This document shows, piece after piece, positions 35,348 through 44,861 of a stretch of DNA of 64,000 nucleotides. The stretch comes from Actibacterium pelagium (GTDB lineage Bacteria > Pseudomonadota > Alphaproteobacteria > Rhodobacterales > Rhodobacteraceae), in assembly GCF_002285415.1 (NCBI RefSeq), contig NZ_NSBU01000007.1:1512583-1576582 (forward strand). Reading direction: 5' to 3'. Made by a program: the position numbers and the translations under genes. Positions within the stretch are counted from its first letter, which is position 1. Each line of letters starts with the position of its first letter. Under the pieces are notes generated by a model that ran no database searches, was not told the origin of the DNA, and saw only the letters and a program-made list of their open reading frames with translations.

Positions 35348-37758
35348 ACAAGGAACTTTCCCGCGAGGAACGCACCGACGCATTGGGCGGCATGGGCTGT
35401 AAGCGCAAGCGCGTAGAAGATGCCCGTTTCACCCAAGGCAAGGGCAACTATGTCGATGACATCAAGTTGCCGGGCATGCTGCACGGCGATTTCGTGCGCT
35501 CGCCCTATGCCCACGCGCGTGTTGTGTCGATCAACACCGACGCGGCCATGGCTCTGGATGGCGTGATCGCCGTTCTGACCGCCGCTGATCTGGCCCCGCT
35601 TGGATTGCACTGGATGCCCACGCTGGCAGGCGACAAGCAAATGGTCTTGGCTGACGGCAAAGTGCTGTTCCAAGGCCAAGAGGTCGCCTTTGTCGTCGCC
35701 AAAGACCGCTACATCGCAGCCGACGCGGTGGAACTGGTCGAGGTCGAGTACGAAGAACTGCCGGTTCTGACCGATCCGTTCGCCGCGCTGGAATCCGATG
35801 TGGTTCTGCGCGAAGATCTGGACCCGACCGCTGATGGCGCGCATGGCCCTCGCAAGCACCACAACCACATCTTCACTTGGGAAGTTGGCGAGAAAGACGC
35901 TACCGAACAGGTGCTGGATGAGGCCGACGTGGTCGCCGAAGAGATGGTCTATTACCACCGCACCCATCCCTGCCCGCTGGAAACCTGCGGCTGTGTGGCG
36001 TCGATGGACAAGGTCAACGGCAAGCTGACCCTGCACGGCACCTTCCAGGCACCGCACGCAATCCGGACCGTTGTCAGCCTGATCTCGGGGATTGAAGAGC
36101 ACAACATCCGTGTGATCTCGCCCGATATCGGTGGTGGCTTCGGCAACAAGGTTGGCGCTTATCCGGGTTATGTCTGCTCGGTCGTCGCCTCGATTGTCAC
36201 CGGGGTTCCGGTGAAATGGGTCGAGGATCGGATGGAAAACCTGATGACCACCGCCTTCGCCCGCGACTATTGGATGAAGGGCAAGATCAGCGCCACGAAA
36301 GAGGGCAAGATCACCGGCCTGTGGTGCCACACCACGGCGGACCACGGTGGCTTTGACGCCTGTGCTGACCCGACCAAATTCCCGGCGGGCTTCATGAACA
36401 TCTGCACCGGCTCTTATGACATCCCGACTGCCTATCTGGCGGTGGATGGTGTCTACACCAACAAGGCGCCGGGTGGCGTGTCCTACCGTTGCTCGTTCCG
36501 GGTAACCGAGGCCGCGTATTTCATCGAGCGCATGATCGAGGTTCTGGCGATCGAGTTGAACATGGACGCGGCAGAGCTGCGCCGGATCAACTTCATCCGC
36601 AAAGACCAGTTCCCGTATCAGTCTGCATTGGGCTGGGAATATGACTCGGGCGACTACCATACCGCTTGGGACAAGGCCCTGAAGGCCGTGGACTATGACG
36701 GTCTGCGCGCCGAGCAGGCACAGCGGGTCGAGGACTTCAAAGCTGGCAAGACACGCAAGCTGATGGGGATCGGTCTGACGCATTTCACCGAAATCGTCGG
36801 CGCGGGCCCGGTCAAGAACTGCGATATTCTTGGCCTTGGCATGTTCGACAGCTGTGAAATCCGCATCCACCCGACCGGCTCTGCCATCGCGCGGCTTGGT
36901 ACGATCTCTCAGGGTCAGGGTCACGCGACAACCTTCGCACAGATCCTTGCCACCGAGATTGGCCTGCCAGCCGACAGCATCACGATCGAGGAAGGCGACA
37001 CTGACACCGCCCCTTACGGTCTGGGCACCTATGGCTCGCGCTCGACCCCGGTCGCCGGGGCGGCAACCGCCATGGCAGGTCGCAAAATCCGCGCCAAGGC
37101 GCAGATGATCGCGGCTTACCTGCTAGAGGTCCACGACGACGACGTCGAATTCGACGTGGATCGTTTTGTGGTCAAAGGCGCGCCTGAGAAGTTCAAGACG
37201 ATGAAGGAAATCGCCTTCGCCGCCTACAATCAGGCAATCCCCGGCATCGAGCCCGGTCTGGAAGCGGTCAGCTACTATGATCCGCCCAACATGACCTACC
37301 CGTTCGGGGCCTATATCTGCGTCATGGATATCGACGTTGACACGGGCGAAACCGACATCCGCCGCTTCTATGCGCTGGATGACTGCGGAACCCGGATCAA
37401 CCCGATGATCATCGAGGGTCAGGTTCACGGTGGTCTGACAGAGGCACTTGCCGTCGCCTTGGGTCAGGAAATCGCCTATGATGACATGGGCAACGTGAAG
37501 ACCGGGACGTTGATGGACTTCTTCCTACCAACCGCGTGGGAAGTTCCAAATTACGAGACCGACCACACGGTCACCCCAAGCCCGCATCATCCGATCGGGG
37601 CCAAGGGTGTCGGCGAAAGCCCCCATGTTGGCGGTGTTCCGTGCTTCTCGAATGCGGTGAACGACGCGTTCCGCGCCTTTGGCCTGCGTCACACGCATAT
37701 GCCCCACGATCACTGGCGGATCTGGAAGACCGCCAACGATCTGGGCCTGCACGGCTGA
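35344..37758 (+). CDS. coxL: Form I aerobic CO dehydrogenase large (Mo-Cu) subunit CoxL
   Basis: An 804-residue molybdenum hydroxylase subunit that oxidises CO to CO2. The active-site loop reads SYRCSFR with Cys383 as the copper ligand, which places it in form I (family motif AYxCSFR) rather than form II; the Ala of the usual motif is Ser here. The Mo-adjacent Glu is in [10 protein letters not shown] near the C terminus. The molybdopterin cytosine dinucleotide region ([15 protein letters not shown]) is also intact. The gene overlaps coxS by four bases and is followed by a perfect 13-bp hairpin before coxD. Confidence 0.96.
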   Translation: MNKELSREERTDALGGMGCKRKRVEDARFTQGKGNYVDDIKLPGMLHGDFVRSPYAHARVVSINTDAAMALDGVIAVLTAADLAPLGLHWMPTLAGDKQMVLADGKVLFQGQEVAFVVAKDRYIAADAVELVEVEYEELPVLTDPFAALESDVVLREDLDPTADGAHGPRKHHNHIFTWEVGEKDATEQVLDEADVVAEEMVYYHRTHPCPLETCGCVASMDKVNGKLTLHGTFQAPHAIRTVVSLISGIEEHNIRVISPDIGGGFGNKVGAYPGYVCSVVASIVTGVPVKWVEDRMENLMTTAFARDYWMKGKISATKEGKITGLWCHTTADHGGFDACADPTKFPAGFMNICTGSYDIPTAYLAVDGVYTNKAPGGVSYRCSFRVTEAAYFIERMIEVLAIELNMDAAELRRINFIRKDQFPYQSALGWEYDSGDYHTAWDKALKAVDYDGLRAEQAQRVEDFKAGKTRKLMGIGLTHFTEIVGAGPVKNCDILGLGMFDSCEIRIHPTGSAIARLGTISQGQGHATTFAQILATEIGLPADSITIEEGDTDTAPYGLGTYGSRSTPVAGAATAMAGRKIRAKAQMIAAYLLEVHDDDVEFDVDRFVVKGAPEKFKTMKEIAFAAYNQAIPGIEPGLEAVSYYDPPNMTYPFGAYICVMDIDVDTGETDIRRFYALDDCGTRINPMIIEGQVHGGLTEALAVALGQEIAYDDMGNVKTGTLMDFFLPTAWEVPNYETDHTVTPSPHHPIGAKGVGESPHVGGVPCFSNAVNDAFRAFGLRHTHMPHDHWRIWKTANDLGLHG

Positions 37759-37764
37759 TCACGC

Positions 37765-37794
37765 GGCGCGCGCAGGAGGTTTCCTGCGCGCGCC
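37765..37794 (+). terminator. Strong hairpin between coxL and coxD
   Basis: A perfect 13-bp stem GGCGCGCGCAGGA / TCCTGCGCGCGCC with a GGTT loop, six bases after the coxL stop. No U-tract follows, so it is more likely an attenuator or mRNA-protecting structure that lets the structural coxMSL message exceed that of the maturation genes. Confidence 0.7.
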
Positions 37795-37814
37795 ACGACT
37801 AACCCGAGGCACCA

Positions 37815-38690
37815 ATGACCTGGAACGAATTACAAACGGATCTGGCGGCCCAGAACTATGTCGCCCCGGACGACCTTGCCGTTGCGCTGCATCTGGCATT
37901 GTCGCTAGAGCGCCCTTTGCTGCTGGAAGGGGCTGCTGGCGTCGGTAAAACCGAAGTCGCGCGCGTTCTGGCAGCGGCCCGCGACACCAAGCTGATCCGC
38001 CTTCAATGCTATGAAGGGCTGGACGCCGCTCAGGCGATCTATGAATGGAACTACCAGCGGCAATTGCTGGCGATCCGCGCCGCGTCCGAGGCTGGCGAGA
38101 CCGGCAAAGCGGTCGAAGACCGTATCTTTTCTCGCGATTACCTGCTGGAACGCCCTCTACTGGCCGCGATCACACAATCGAAGCCCCCTGTCCTGCTGAT
38201 CGACGAGATCGACCGGGCGGATGAAGAGTTCGAGGCCTTCCTTCTGGAAATCCTTGCAGACTATCAGATCACCATTCCCGAACTGGGCACGATCTCTGCC
38301 ACCACGAAACCCATCGTGATCCTGACCTCGAACGGAACGCGCGACTTGTCAGACGCCCTGCGCCGGCGCTGCCTGTTTGCCTATGTCGACTACCCCGACC
38401 GCGAGACCGAACTGGCGATCCTGAACGCGCGTTGCGCCGGGATCGAAAGCACATTGGCCGCGCAGATCATCGGATTTGTCCAAAACCTACGTAAAGAAGA
38501 GCTGGAAAAAGTTCCCGGTATTGCCGAAACGCTTGATTTCGCAGCAGCCATCATGGGGCTGGGAATTGCCGATCTGACCGCTGATCCCGCGGCCCTGCAA
38601 GCCACGCTTACCACCCTTCTGAAAACTCAAAGCGACCGCGCTCATATCACGACCGAAGTAGCCCAGCGCATCGCGGGGAAGGCTGCATGA
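37815..38690 (+). CDS. coxD: AAA+ chaperone ATPase CoxD (MoxR family)
   Basis: A 291-residue MoxR-type ATPase with Walker A EGAAGVGKTEVARVLA, Walker B LLIDEIDRADEEFEAF, and sensor region ILTSNGTRDLSDALRRRCLF. In O. carboxidovorans CoxD is needed to build the CuSMoO2 centre, adding sulfur and copper to inactive enzyme. Its stop overlaps the coxE ATG, so D and E are co-translated as expected for a MoxR-VWA pair. Confidence 0.92.
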   Translation: MTWNELQTDLAAQNYVAPDDLAVALHLALSLERPLLLEGAAGVGKTEVARVLAAARDTKLIRLQCYEGLDAAQAIYEWNYQRQLLAIRAASEAGETGKAVEDRIFSRDYLLERPLLAAITQSKPPVLLIDEIDRADEEFEAFLLEILADYQITIPELGTISATTKPIVILTSNGTRDLSDALRRRCLFAYVDYPDRETELAILNARCAGIESTLAAQIIGFVQNLRKEELEKVPGIAETLDFAAAIMGLGIADLTADPAALQATLTTLLKTQSDRAHITTEVAQRIAGKAA

Positions 38691-39874
38691 CACGCGTCAC
38701 CCGTTTCGCTGGCAGAGACCCCGGAGCCACCGCACGCATGGCCGGTTTTCTGTCCCACTTGCGCGAAAACGGGTGGCGCCTTGGGGTGCAAGAGACCGAC
38801 GCGGCCCTGACCTCGCTGACCTTTGTCGAGGCCGCGAAACCAGAAGAGGCGCGACGCGCGCTCAAGGCCGTTTGCACCGGCTGCAAGGACGAAGCGCTGC
38901 GGTTTGATGCGCTTTTCGACAGCTATTGGATGGATGCCGGACGGGTTCGGCAGAAAGTGATCCCCAAACTCTCGGCTCCTCAAATAGGGGACGACAGCGT
39001 TCACTCTTCCCGCGATGCGATGGGACAGGATGGCAGCGGCGCTGGTCAGTCCACTGCGCCAGATGGCGGTCAGGGAGAGGCCGAAAGCGACGGCGAAGGT
39101 AAACTGATCGCGACCGAGGTCCGCAATCTGTCTCGTCGCGACCTGCGCGATCTGGTCCGCCCCGAAGAGATTGCCGAAGCCGAACAGGTCGCACGCCGCT
39201 TGGGTCAGGCCCTTCGGGATCGGCGCTCTCGCCGCCGGATCGCGGCGCGCTCTGGGGACCGGCTGCACTTTCGCAAAACCATTCGCAAAAGCCTGGCCAC
39301 CGGGGGAGAGCCGATCCGGCTTGTGCAAAAGAAACGCCCCGATCGCAGTCGCAAGATCGTCGCCCTGTGTGACGTGTCCGGATCCATGAGCGTCTACGCG
39401 CAGGTCTTTCTGGCCTTTCTGGCCGGACTGATGCGCGGCGATCCGACTGCAGACGCCTACCTGTTTCACACCCGCCTTGTCCGCATCACCGAGGCGCTGC
39501 GCGACAAGGACGCGATGCGCGCGATAGGCCGGATGTCTTTGATGGCCGACGGGTTTGGCGGCGGATCCAAAATCGGGGAAAGCCTTGAACGCTTTGCCGA
39601 TACATATGCGAAACGCTTCGTCGATGGGCGCTCGGTCGTTATGATCCTGTCGGATGGCTATGACACCTCGTCGCCGGAAACGCTGGACAAGGCGATGGCC
39701 AAACTGCGCAAACGCGGCTGCCGGATCATCTGGCTGAACCCGCTGAAGGGCTGGCGCGACTATGCGCCGGTTGCCGCAGGCATGGCCGCCGCCCTGCCCC
39801 ATCTTGACCGGTTTGCAGCCGCAAATACGCTGGACGACCTTGCCGCGCTGGAGAAAGAGTTGGTCACACTATGA
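38687..39874 (+). CDS. coxE: VWA-domain maturation protein CoxE
   Basis: A 395-residue protein with an N-terminal helical region, a disordered acidic linker at about residues 105-140, and a C-terminal von Willebrand A domain with the MIDAS motif VALCDVSGSMSVYAQV and later FGGGSKIGESLERFADTY and ILSDGYDTSSPETLDKA. CoxE partners the AAA+ protein CoxD and helps introduce copper into the Mo centre. It overlaps coxD and coxF by four bases each. Confidence 0.92.
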   Translation: MTRVTRFAGRDPGATARMAGFLSHLRENGWRLGVQETDAALTSLTFVEAAKPEEARRALKAVCTGCKDEALRFDALFDSYWMDAGRVRQKVIPKLSAPQIGDDSVHSSRDAMGQDGSGAGQSTAPDGGQGEAESDGEGKLIATEVRNLSRRDLRDLVRPEEIAEAEQVARRLGQALRDRRSRRRIAARSGDRLHFRKTIRKSLATGGEPIRLVQKKRPDRSRKIVALCDVSGSMSVYAQVFLAFLAGLMRGDPTADAYLFHTRLVRITEALRDKDAMRAIGRMSLMADGFGGGSKIGESLERFADTYAKRFVDGRSVVMILSDGYDTSSPETLDKAMAKLRKRGCRIIWLNPLKGWRDYAPVAAGMAAALPHLDRFAAANTLDDLAALEKELVTL

Positions 39875-40677
39875 CACCTGCTGAACTCATGCCCCCCGAT
39901 CTGGCCGAAACGGCGCAGACCCTGCGCGACAGGGAAGAGCCCTTCGCCTTTGCCACCATCGTGCGCACCGCCGGAACGACTGCCGCCAAGCCCGGCGCCA
40001 AGGCGATCATCGGGGCCGATGGGAACTTCCTTCGCGGATTTCTGGGCGGCGGCTGCACCCGCGGTGCCGTCAAACGGGCCGCCCTCCTGGCCATCGAAAG
40101 CGGTGCGCCGCAGCTGATATCCGTCGCGCCGGAAGAGTTGCTGAGCGAACTCGGCGTCAGCCCGGGAACAGTGGTCGATGGCGTCACCTATTCGCGAAAC
40201 GGATGCCCGTCGCGCGGAACGGTCGACATCTTTATCGAACCCTGCCTGCCCATGCCGCAGCTTGTCGTTCTGGGCCAATCCCCGGTGGCAGAGGCGCTGG
40301 CCCAACTGGCCCCGCAGTTCCATTGGTCGGTGGACCGCAGCGTCGATCCCGCCGCGTTGACAGCCAAGATGCGCGCCGTCGTCGTCGCGACCCAAGGCGC
40401 AGGCGATCTGGATGCGCTGCAGTCGGCCATGAAGACCGATACCTCTTATATCGCCTTCGTCGGCAGCCAGAAGAAATTCGCGGCCCTGTCGCAAAAACTC
40501 TCTGCGGCTGGGGCCTCTGACGAACAAATCGCTAAGGTCTCGGCCCCCGCTGGCCTGAACATCGGCGCCGTGACCCCCGAAGAAATTGCCCTTTCGATCC
40601 TGGGCGAGCTGATCCAGCTTCGCCGTCAAAAGATCGAACGCGGTACCGACACACCCCCAGAAGAAAGGACATCGTGA
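39871..40677 (+). CDS. coxF: XdhC/CoxI-family maturation protein CoxF
   Basis: A 268-residue protein of the XdhC/CoxI family. The N-terminal XdhC domain shows FAFATIVRTAGTTAAKPGAK and FLRGFLGGGCTRGAVKRAAL with the conserved Cys; the C-terminal half is a Rossmann-type domain (QLVVLGQSPVAEALAQLAPQ). Related proteins bind sulfurated molybdenum cofactor and load it into the apo-enzyme. The gene overlaps coxE by four bases and its TGA stop shares a base with the ATG of the 30-residue reading frame that follows. Confidence 0.9.
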   Translation: MTPAELMPPDLAETAQTLRDREEPFAFATIVRTAGTTAAKPGAKAIIGADGNFLRGFLGGGCTRGAVKRAALLAIESGAPQLISVAPEELLSELGVSPGTVVDGVTYSRNGCPSRGTVDIFIEPCLPMPQLVVLGQSPVAEALAQLAPQFHWSVDRSVDPAALTAKMRAVVVATQGAGDLDALQSAMKTDTSYIAFVGSQKKFAALSQKLSAAGASDEQIAKVSAPAGLNIGAVTPEEIALSILGELIQLRRQKIERGTDTPPEERTS

Positions 40678-40769
40678 TGCGCAAGCTTCTCACACGTCTG
40701 AAACGGCGCTACGGGCTGTCGTCCGAGCAGGCCGAAATTCTGGCCACAATCAAGTTTCCCTGTTGCTGA
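40677..40769 (+). CDS. 30-residue peptide ending Cys-Cys between coxF and coxG
   Basis: A very short reading frame whose ATG overlaps the coxF stop in a TGATG junction, with an AAGGA site at 40665-40669, seven bases upstream: near-ideal initiation signals. The peptide begins MRKLLTRLKRRYGL (basic), continues with a helical SSEQAEIL, and ends ATIKFPCC. It lies inside the operon between coxF and coxG, 18 bp before coxG. I do not recognise it and do not know its function. The vicinal C-terminal cysteines could bind Cu(I) or carry a persulfide, both needed for the CO dehydrogenase centre, but that is inference. Its shortness makes annotation pipelines likely to miss it. Confidence 0.6.
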   Translation: MRKLLTRLKRRYGLSSEQAEILATIKFPCC

Positions 40770-40787
40770 ATATCGAAAGGAAGAGCC

Positions 40788-41240
40788 ATGGAATTGGCAG
40801 ATGAAATCCGGATCAACGCGCCCAAAGACGTTGTCTATGCGGCCCTGAACGACCCAGAGGTGCTGAAACAGTGCATCCCCGGATGCGAAGAGTTGATCAA
40901 GCATTCCGACACCCAGCTGGAAGCAAAAGTCGTGCTGAAGGTCGGCCCAGTCAAAGCAAAGTTCAGCGGCGACGTTGAACTGAACACCGAAGGCGCCCCG
41001 GACGCGTTTTCGCTGTCGGGCCAAGGCAACGGCGGTGCGGCTGGACACGCAAAAGGCGGCGCAGACGTTACCCTGACCGCTGATGGTGACGAAACCATCT
41101 TGCGCTACGAGGCGAAAGCCGTAATCGGCGGGAAACTTGCCCAGCTTGGCAGCCGCTTGATCCAAAGCACGGCCAAGAAACTGGCCGCGAAGTTCTTCAA
41201 GTCCTTCGCAACCGTGGTCTCTGAAGAAAGCGTCTCCTGA
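40788..41240 (+). CDS. coxG: SRPBCC-fold membrane-anchoring protein CoxG
   Basis: A 150-residue SRPBCC protein beginning MELADEIRINAPKDVVYAAL with GAPDAFSLSGQGNGGAAGHA in the middle and a C-terminal helix (AKKLAAKFFKSFATVV). CoxG recruits CO dehydrogenase to the cytoplasmic membrane and has been shown in mycobacteria to bind menaquinone for its partner Cox enzyme. A GGAAGAG site precedes the ATG. It is the last gene of the cox operon, 38 bp before a strong terminator. Confidence 0.92.
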   Translation: MELADEIRINAPKDVVYAALNDPEVLKQCIPGCEELIKHSDTQLEAKVVLKVGPVKAKFSGDVELNTEGAPDAFSLSGQGNGGAAGHAKGGADVTLTADGDETILRYEAKAVIGGKLAQLGSRLIQSTAKKLAAKFFKSFATVVSEESVS

Positions 41241-41277
41241 CGCGCGACCGCCAATCTTACCCCATTAAGATCTGTCA

Positions 41278-41313
41278 CGATGGCGCGCCCCGTTCGCGCC
41301 ATCGTTTGTTTTT
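41278..41313 (+). terminator. Intrinsic terminator of the cox operon
   Basis: A perfect 10-bp stem CGATGGCGCG / CGCGCCATCG with a seven-base loop, followed by TTTGTTTTTG. It ends the cox transcript. Because it lies within the longest frame of the following transporter gene, that gene must start downstream of it. Confidence 0.9.
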
Positions 41314-41435
41314 GTCGAACCTCTTTTGATATTCCGACCAGGGCGAAACCGGTACCTTCGCCACAGGCAACGCGTGATTTTGTCGACAAATCAAGCTCAT
41401 ATAGTAAGAAGGTAAGGAAGAGGAGTGCACGCTGG

Positions 41436-43316
41436 GTGGAAATCGTTCTTACAGTCGAGATGATGGTCGTCCTAGCCATACTGGGCGTCACGGTTCTGAT
41501 GTTCATAACCGAGATCTTCCGAATAGATTTCTCTGCCCTCCTGATCATGATCGCACTTGGCGTTCTTTCGCAGGTGCCGGGTCTGGAAAATCTGGCCGAC
41601 CCAACGCGTCTTTTCGAAGGTTTCAGCTCTAATGCGGTGATTTCCATCATCGCAGTGATGATCATTGGCGCCGGGTTGGATCGCACCGGTCTGATGAGTC
41701 AGGTCGCTGCGGTCATCCTGAAATACGGTGGCAAAACCGAAGCGCGGATCATACCCATCATCTCAGGTACAGTCGGCGTGATCTCCAGCTTCATGCAGAA
41801 TGTCGGGGCCGCGGCCCTGTTTTTGCCCGTGGTCAGCCGCATCTCGACACGCACGGAATTGCCGCTCAGCCGCCTGCTGATGCCGATGGGTTTCTGCGCA
41901 ATTCTGGGGGGCACCATAACCTTGGTGGGGTCCTCGCCCCTGATCCTGTTGAACGACCTGCTGATCACTTCGAACCAAATGTTGCCCGCAAGCGAGAAGA
42001 TGCAGCCGTTTTCGCTGTTCTCGGTGACCCCGGTTGGGCTGAGCCTTGTTGCCACTGGTATTCTCTACTTCATGCTACTGGGGCGTTGGGTCCTGCCTGA
42101 TCGCGGCACAAAGGATGAAGGCAGCAGCGGCCAGTCCGTTCGCGAATACCTCAAGAAGATCTATGGCTTGAAATCCGATCTGGTCGAGGTCGTGGTCCCC
42201 GAAGGCTCGCTTCTGCGGGGCCAGACTTTTGCCGATATCATGTTGGCCCATAACCTTTACATTGTTGGGTCCTACCATCGTGGCCAACGCTGGTTCACAC
42301 CCCTCTTGTCCACCAAGGTCGAGGATCCCTGTCGGCTGGCCATCATGGGTCGACGGAAGGTGATCGAAGATATCGCCTTCGCCTATGGGCTTGAGGTCCT
42401 GCCAGAGCTCGACATCTTTGCCGAGGCCTATGCCCCAACCGTTGCCGGTGTTGCCGAAGTGGTTATTCCGCCCGACAGCGACCTGATCGGAAAATCTGCC
42501 CGCGATGTCTTGATGCGCAAGACCTACGGCCTTGGACTGCTGGCCATTCACCGCGGCGGCGAGACGTTAAGCCTTGTCGAGACCGAAGAACACGAGGCCA
42601 CAAACATCAGCGCCGAGCCCCTTCGCGCTGGCGACACGCTTGTCGCCTTCACCGCATGGGACAGCTTGGCACGGCTGACCCGGGATCGCGACTTTGTGGT
42701 GGTGACCAGTGACTTCCCGATGGAAGAAATGCGCCCGAACAAAGTGCTTTGGGCGCTTTTGTTCTTCGCCCTGTCCGTTTCCCTGATCCTATTCACCGAT
42801 CTCCGCCTGTCGCTTGCGCTTTTGGTCGGCGCGGGCGGCATGATCGCGACCAATGTTCTGCGCATCGACGAAGCCTATGAGGCGGTCAGCTGGCCAACGG
42901 TTTTCCTCCTGGCCAGCCTGATCCCGCTTGGACAGGCGGTTCAGAACACCGGAACGGCGGGATGGATCGCGCAAGAGATCCTCAACTTGCTGGATGGCTG
43001 GCCGATTTGGGGACTGCAAGCAGGCGTGGCGGTTCTGGCGACGGCCTTCACACTTGTGATGTCGAATGTTGGTGCCACGGTTCTTCTGGTGCCCTTGGCG
43101 GTGTCCATCGCCGTGGCCGCAGGCGGCGACCCGGCGGTCTTTGCGCTGACAGTGGCAATCTCCACCTCGAATTCCTTCCTGATACCGACGCATCAGGTGA
43201 ATGCCCTTATCATGGGCCCAGCGGGCTATAAGGTGACGGATTTCGTCAAGAGCGGCGGCATCATGACCGTGCTGTTCCTGGTCGTTTCACTGACCATGAT
43301 GAACATCGTTTTCTAA
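41436..43316 (+). CDS. SLC13 (DASS)-type transporter with paired TrkA-C domains
   Basis: A 626-residue membrane protein with two groups of membrane spans around a soluble middle (about residues 210-400) that holds two TrkA-C/RCK-like repeats (VEVVVPEGSLLRGQTFADIM and EVVIPPDSDLIGKSARDVLM). The membrane parts carry family motifs SSFMQNVGAAALFLPV, FCAILGGTITLVGSSPLILL and SNVGATVLLVPLAVSIAV. SLC13 proteins use sodium to import sulfate, dicarboxylates or arsenite. I prefer GTG at 41436, which has GGAG ten bases upstream; ATG 41460 is the alternative. It stands after the cox terminator; a link to CO oxidation is not shown. It overlaps the photolyase 3' end by 30 bp. Confidence 0.8.
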   Translation: MEIVLTVEMMVVLAILGVTVLMFITEIFRIDFSALLIMIALGVLSQVPGLENLADPTRLFEGFSSNAVISIIAVMIIGAGLDRTGLMSQVAAVILKYGGKTEARIIPIISGTVGVISSFMQNVGAAALFLPVVSRISTRTELPLSRLLMPMGFCAILGGTITLVGSSPLILLNDLLITSNQMLPASEKMQPFSLFSVTPVGLSLVATGILYFMLLGRWVLPDRGTKDEGSSGQSVREYLKKIYGLKSDLVEVVVPEGSLLRGQTFADIMLAHNLYIVGSYHRGQRWFTPLLSTKVEDPCRLAIMGRRKVIEDIAFAYGLEVLPELDIFAEAYAPTVAGVAEVVIPPDSDLIGKSARDVLMRKTYGLGLLAIHRGGETLSLVETEEHEATNISAEPLRAGDTLVAFTAWDSLARLTRDRDFVVVTSDFPMEEMRPNKVLWALLFFALSVSLILFTDLRLSLALLVGAGGMIATNVLRIDEAYEAVSWPTVFLLASLIPLGQAVQNTGTAGWIAQEILNLLDGWPIWGLQAGVAVLATAFTLVMSNVGATVLLVPLAVSIAVAAGGDPAVFALTVAISTSNSFLIPTHQVNALIMGPAGYKVTDFVKSGGIMTVLFLVVSLTMMNIVF

Positions 43317-44861
43317 GCCCAGCGCCGCCAGAACCGCTGCTGCGCTTTGCAAATATGCGGTCTTCTTCTCCTCCGCCATTTTGTCCCACGTCCGATAGAC
43401 CTGACCAAGCCGAGCGTTCCCGCGCAGCTTGTCCTCGTTGCGGACAAGAAAATCCCAATAAAGCGGGTTGAACGGGCACGCGTCTGGCCCTGTCTTCTGC
43501 TTGACGTCATAACGACAGCCTCCACAGTGATCCGACATCTTGTTGATGTAGTTCCCGCTAGCCGCATAGGGTTTAGACCCAAGCAACCCGCCATCCGCAA
43601 ATTGGCTCATACCGATCACATTCGGCGCCTCGACCCACTCATAGGCATCCGCATAGACCGCAAGATACCATTCATGCACCTCATGCGGATCGACGCCAGC
43701 TAGCATCGCGAAGTTGCCCGTGACCATCAGGCGTTGGATATGATGGGCGTATGCTTCATCCCGGGTCTGCCCGATCGCGGCGGCCATGCAGGCCATATCC
43801 GTGTCGGCGGTCCAGTAGAACTCTGGCAGTGGACGGTCCGCGCCAAAGAAGTTCTCTGACGTGTAACCGGGCATCTTCAGCCAATAGATCCCGCGCACGA
43901 ACTCGCGCCAGCCGATGATCTGGCGAATGTATCCTTCGACAGCATTCAACGGCGCATGGCCGTCATAATACGCCCGCTCGACCCGGCGACAGACCTCAAG
44001 AGGGCGCAGCAGCCCACAATTGATGTATTGGGCAAGGACCGAATGATAAAGGAAGCACTCCCCCTCTAACATCGCGTCCTGAAAGTCGCCGAACTGGGGC
44101 AAGGCGGTGCTGACGAAATGCTCCAAAGCCTCCAGCGCGCCCGCCCGCGTGACCGCGTACCAGAACGGGGTCAACTTGCCGAAATTGGTGCCAAAGCGGG
44201 TTTCCACCAAGTCCAGCACCTCTTGTGTGATCTCATCAGGTGCGGTGCGTTGCGGGCGCGGCATGAACAAGTCACTTTTGGCAGGCTTCCGGTTTTCAGC
44301 ATCGAAATTCCATTTCCCGCCTTCCGGCTTGTTCCCCGCCATCAACAACCCGGTTTTCCGGCGCATCTCGCGGTAAAAATACTCCATCCGCAATTGCTTT
44401 CGGTCACTGGCCCAAGCTTGAAACTCTTCATGACTGGCAAGGAAGCGGTCATCGTCCAGCATCGTCAGCGAATAACCGGCGCCGACCGCCAAGCTTTGGA
44501 AGGCTGCCTTCAGGCGGTATTCCCCGGGCTCGGTCACGATGGCCCGCCCGGCCGAGCAATCCCTGCATGCGCGGTCGAGCTCCCCAACAAGTGAGCCAGA
44601 GTTCTGCGGATCATCCAGCCTGACATAACGAACCTTCCACCCCGCCGCTTCAAGCTGCTGCGCAAAGTGGCGCATCGCGGAAAACAGAAAGGCGATTTTC
44701 TTCTTGTGATGGGGCACATAGCTGGCCTCATCCGCGACCTCTGCCATCAGGATCAGGTCGGATGTCTTGTTCGCCTGCCGAAGTGAGCTCATGTCCAATG
44801 ACAGTTGGTCTGCCAAAAGCAGAATGACCTTGGGGGTATGTGGTGCCGCTGAAATATCCAT
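43287..44861 (-). CDS. Iron-sulfur bacterial cryptochrome/(6-4) photolyase (PhrB type)
   Basis: A 524-residue FeS-BCP family protein. The N-terminal domain opens PKVILLLADQLSLDMSSL with MAEVADEASYVPHHKKKIAF, and the catalytic domain holds the FAD region (NYINKMSDHC; LMVTGNFAMLAGVDPHEVHE). The four [4Fe-4S] cysteines appear as one in DTDMACMAAAIG and three in SDHCGGCRYDVKQKTGPDAC. Agrobacterium PhrB of this family repairs (6-4) photoproducts with light. The ATG at 44861 gives the usual N terminus; an upstream TTG at 44885 is less likely. It overlaps the convergent SLC13 gene. Confidence 0.93.
   Translation of the reverse strand: MDISAAPHTPKVILLLADQLSLDMSSLRQANKTSDLILMAEVADEASYVPHHKKKIAFLFSAMRHFAQQLEAAGWKVRYVRLDDPQNSGSLVGELDRACRDCSAGRAIVTEPGEYRLKAAFQSLAVGAGYSLTMLDDDRFLASHEEFQAWASDRKQLRMEYFYREMRRKTGLLMAGNKPEGGKWNFDAENRKPAKSDLFMPRPQRTAPDEITQEVLDLVETRFGTNFGKLTPFWYAVTRAGALEALEHFVSTALPQFGDFQDAMLEGECFLYHSVLAQYINCGLLRPLEVCRRVERAYYDGHAPLNAVEGYIRQIIGWREFVRGIYWLKMPGYTSENFFGADRPLPEFYWTADTDMACMAAAIGQTRDEAYAHHIQRLMVTGNFAMLAGVDPHEVHEWYLAVYADAYEWVEAPNVIGMSQFADGGLLGSKPYAASGNYINKMSDHCGGCRYDVKQKTGPDACPFNPLYWDFLVRNEDKLRGNARLGQVYRTWDKMAEEKKTAYLQSAAAVLAALGLENDVHHGQ

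Noticed and set aside
35275-36924. A 549-codon minus-strand frame opposite coxL.
   Set aside because: Shadow of coxL third-position GC; no ribosome site and no recognisable fold.
41280-41435. Longest N terminus of the SLC13 transporter.
   Set aside because: It contains the cox terminator stem and non-family sequence; the GTG at 41436 is downstream of it with a ribosome site.
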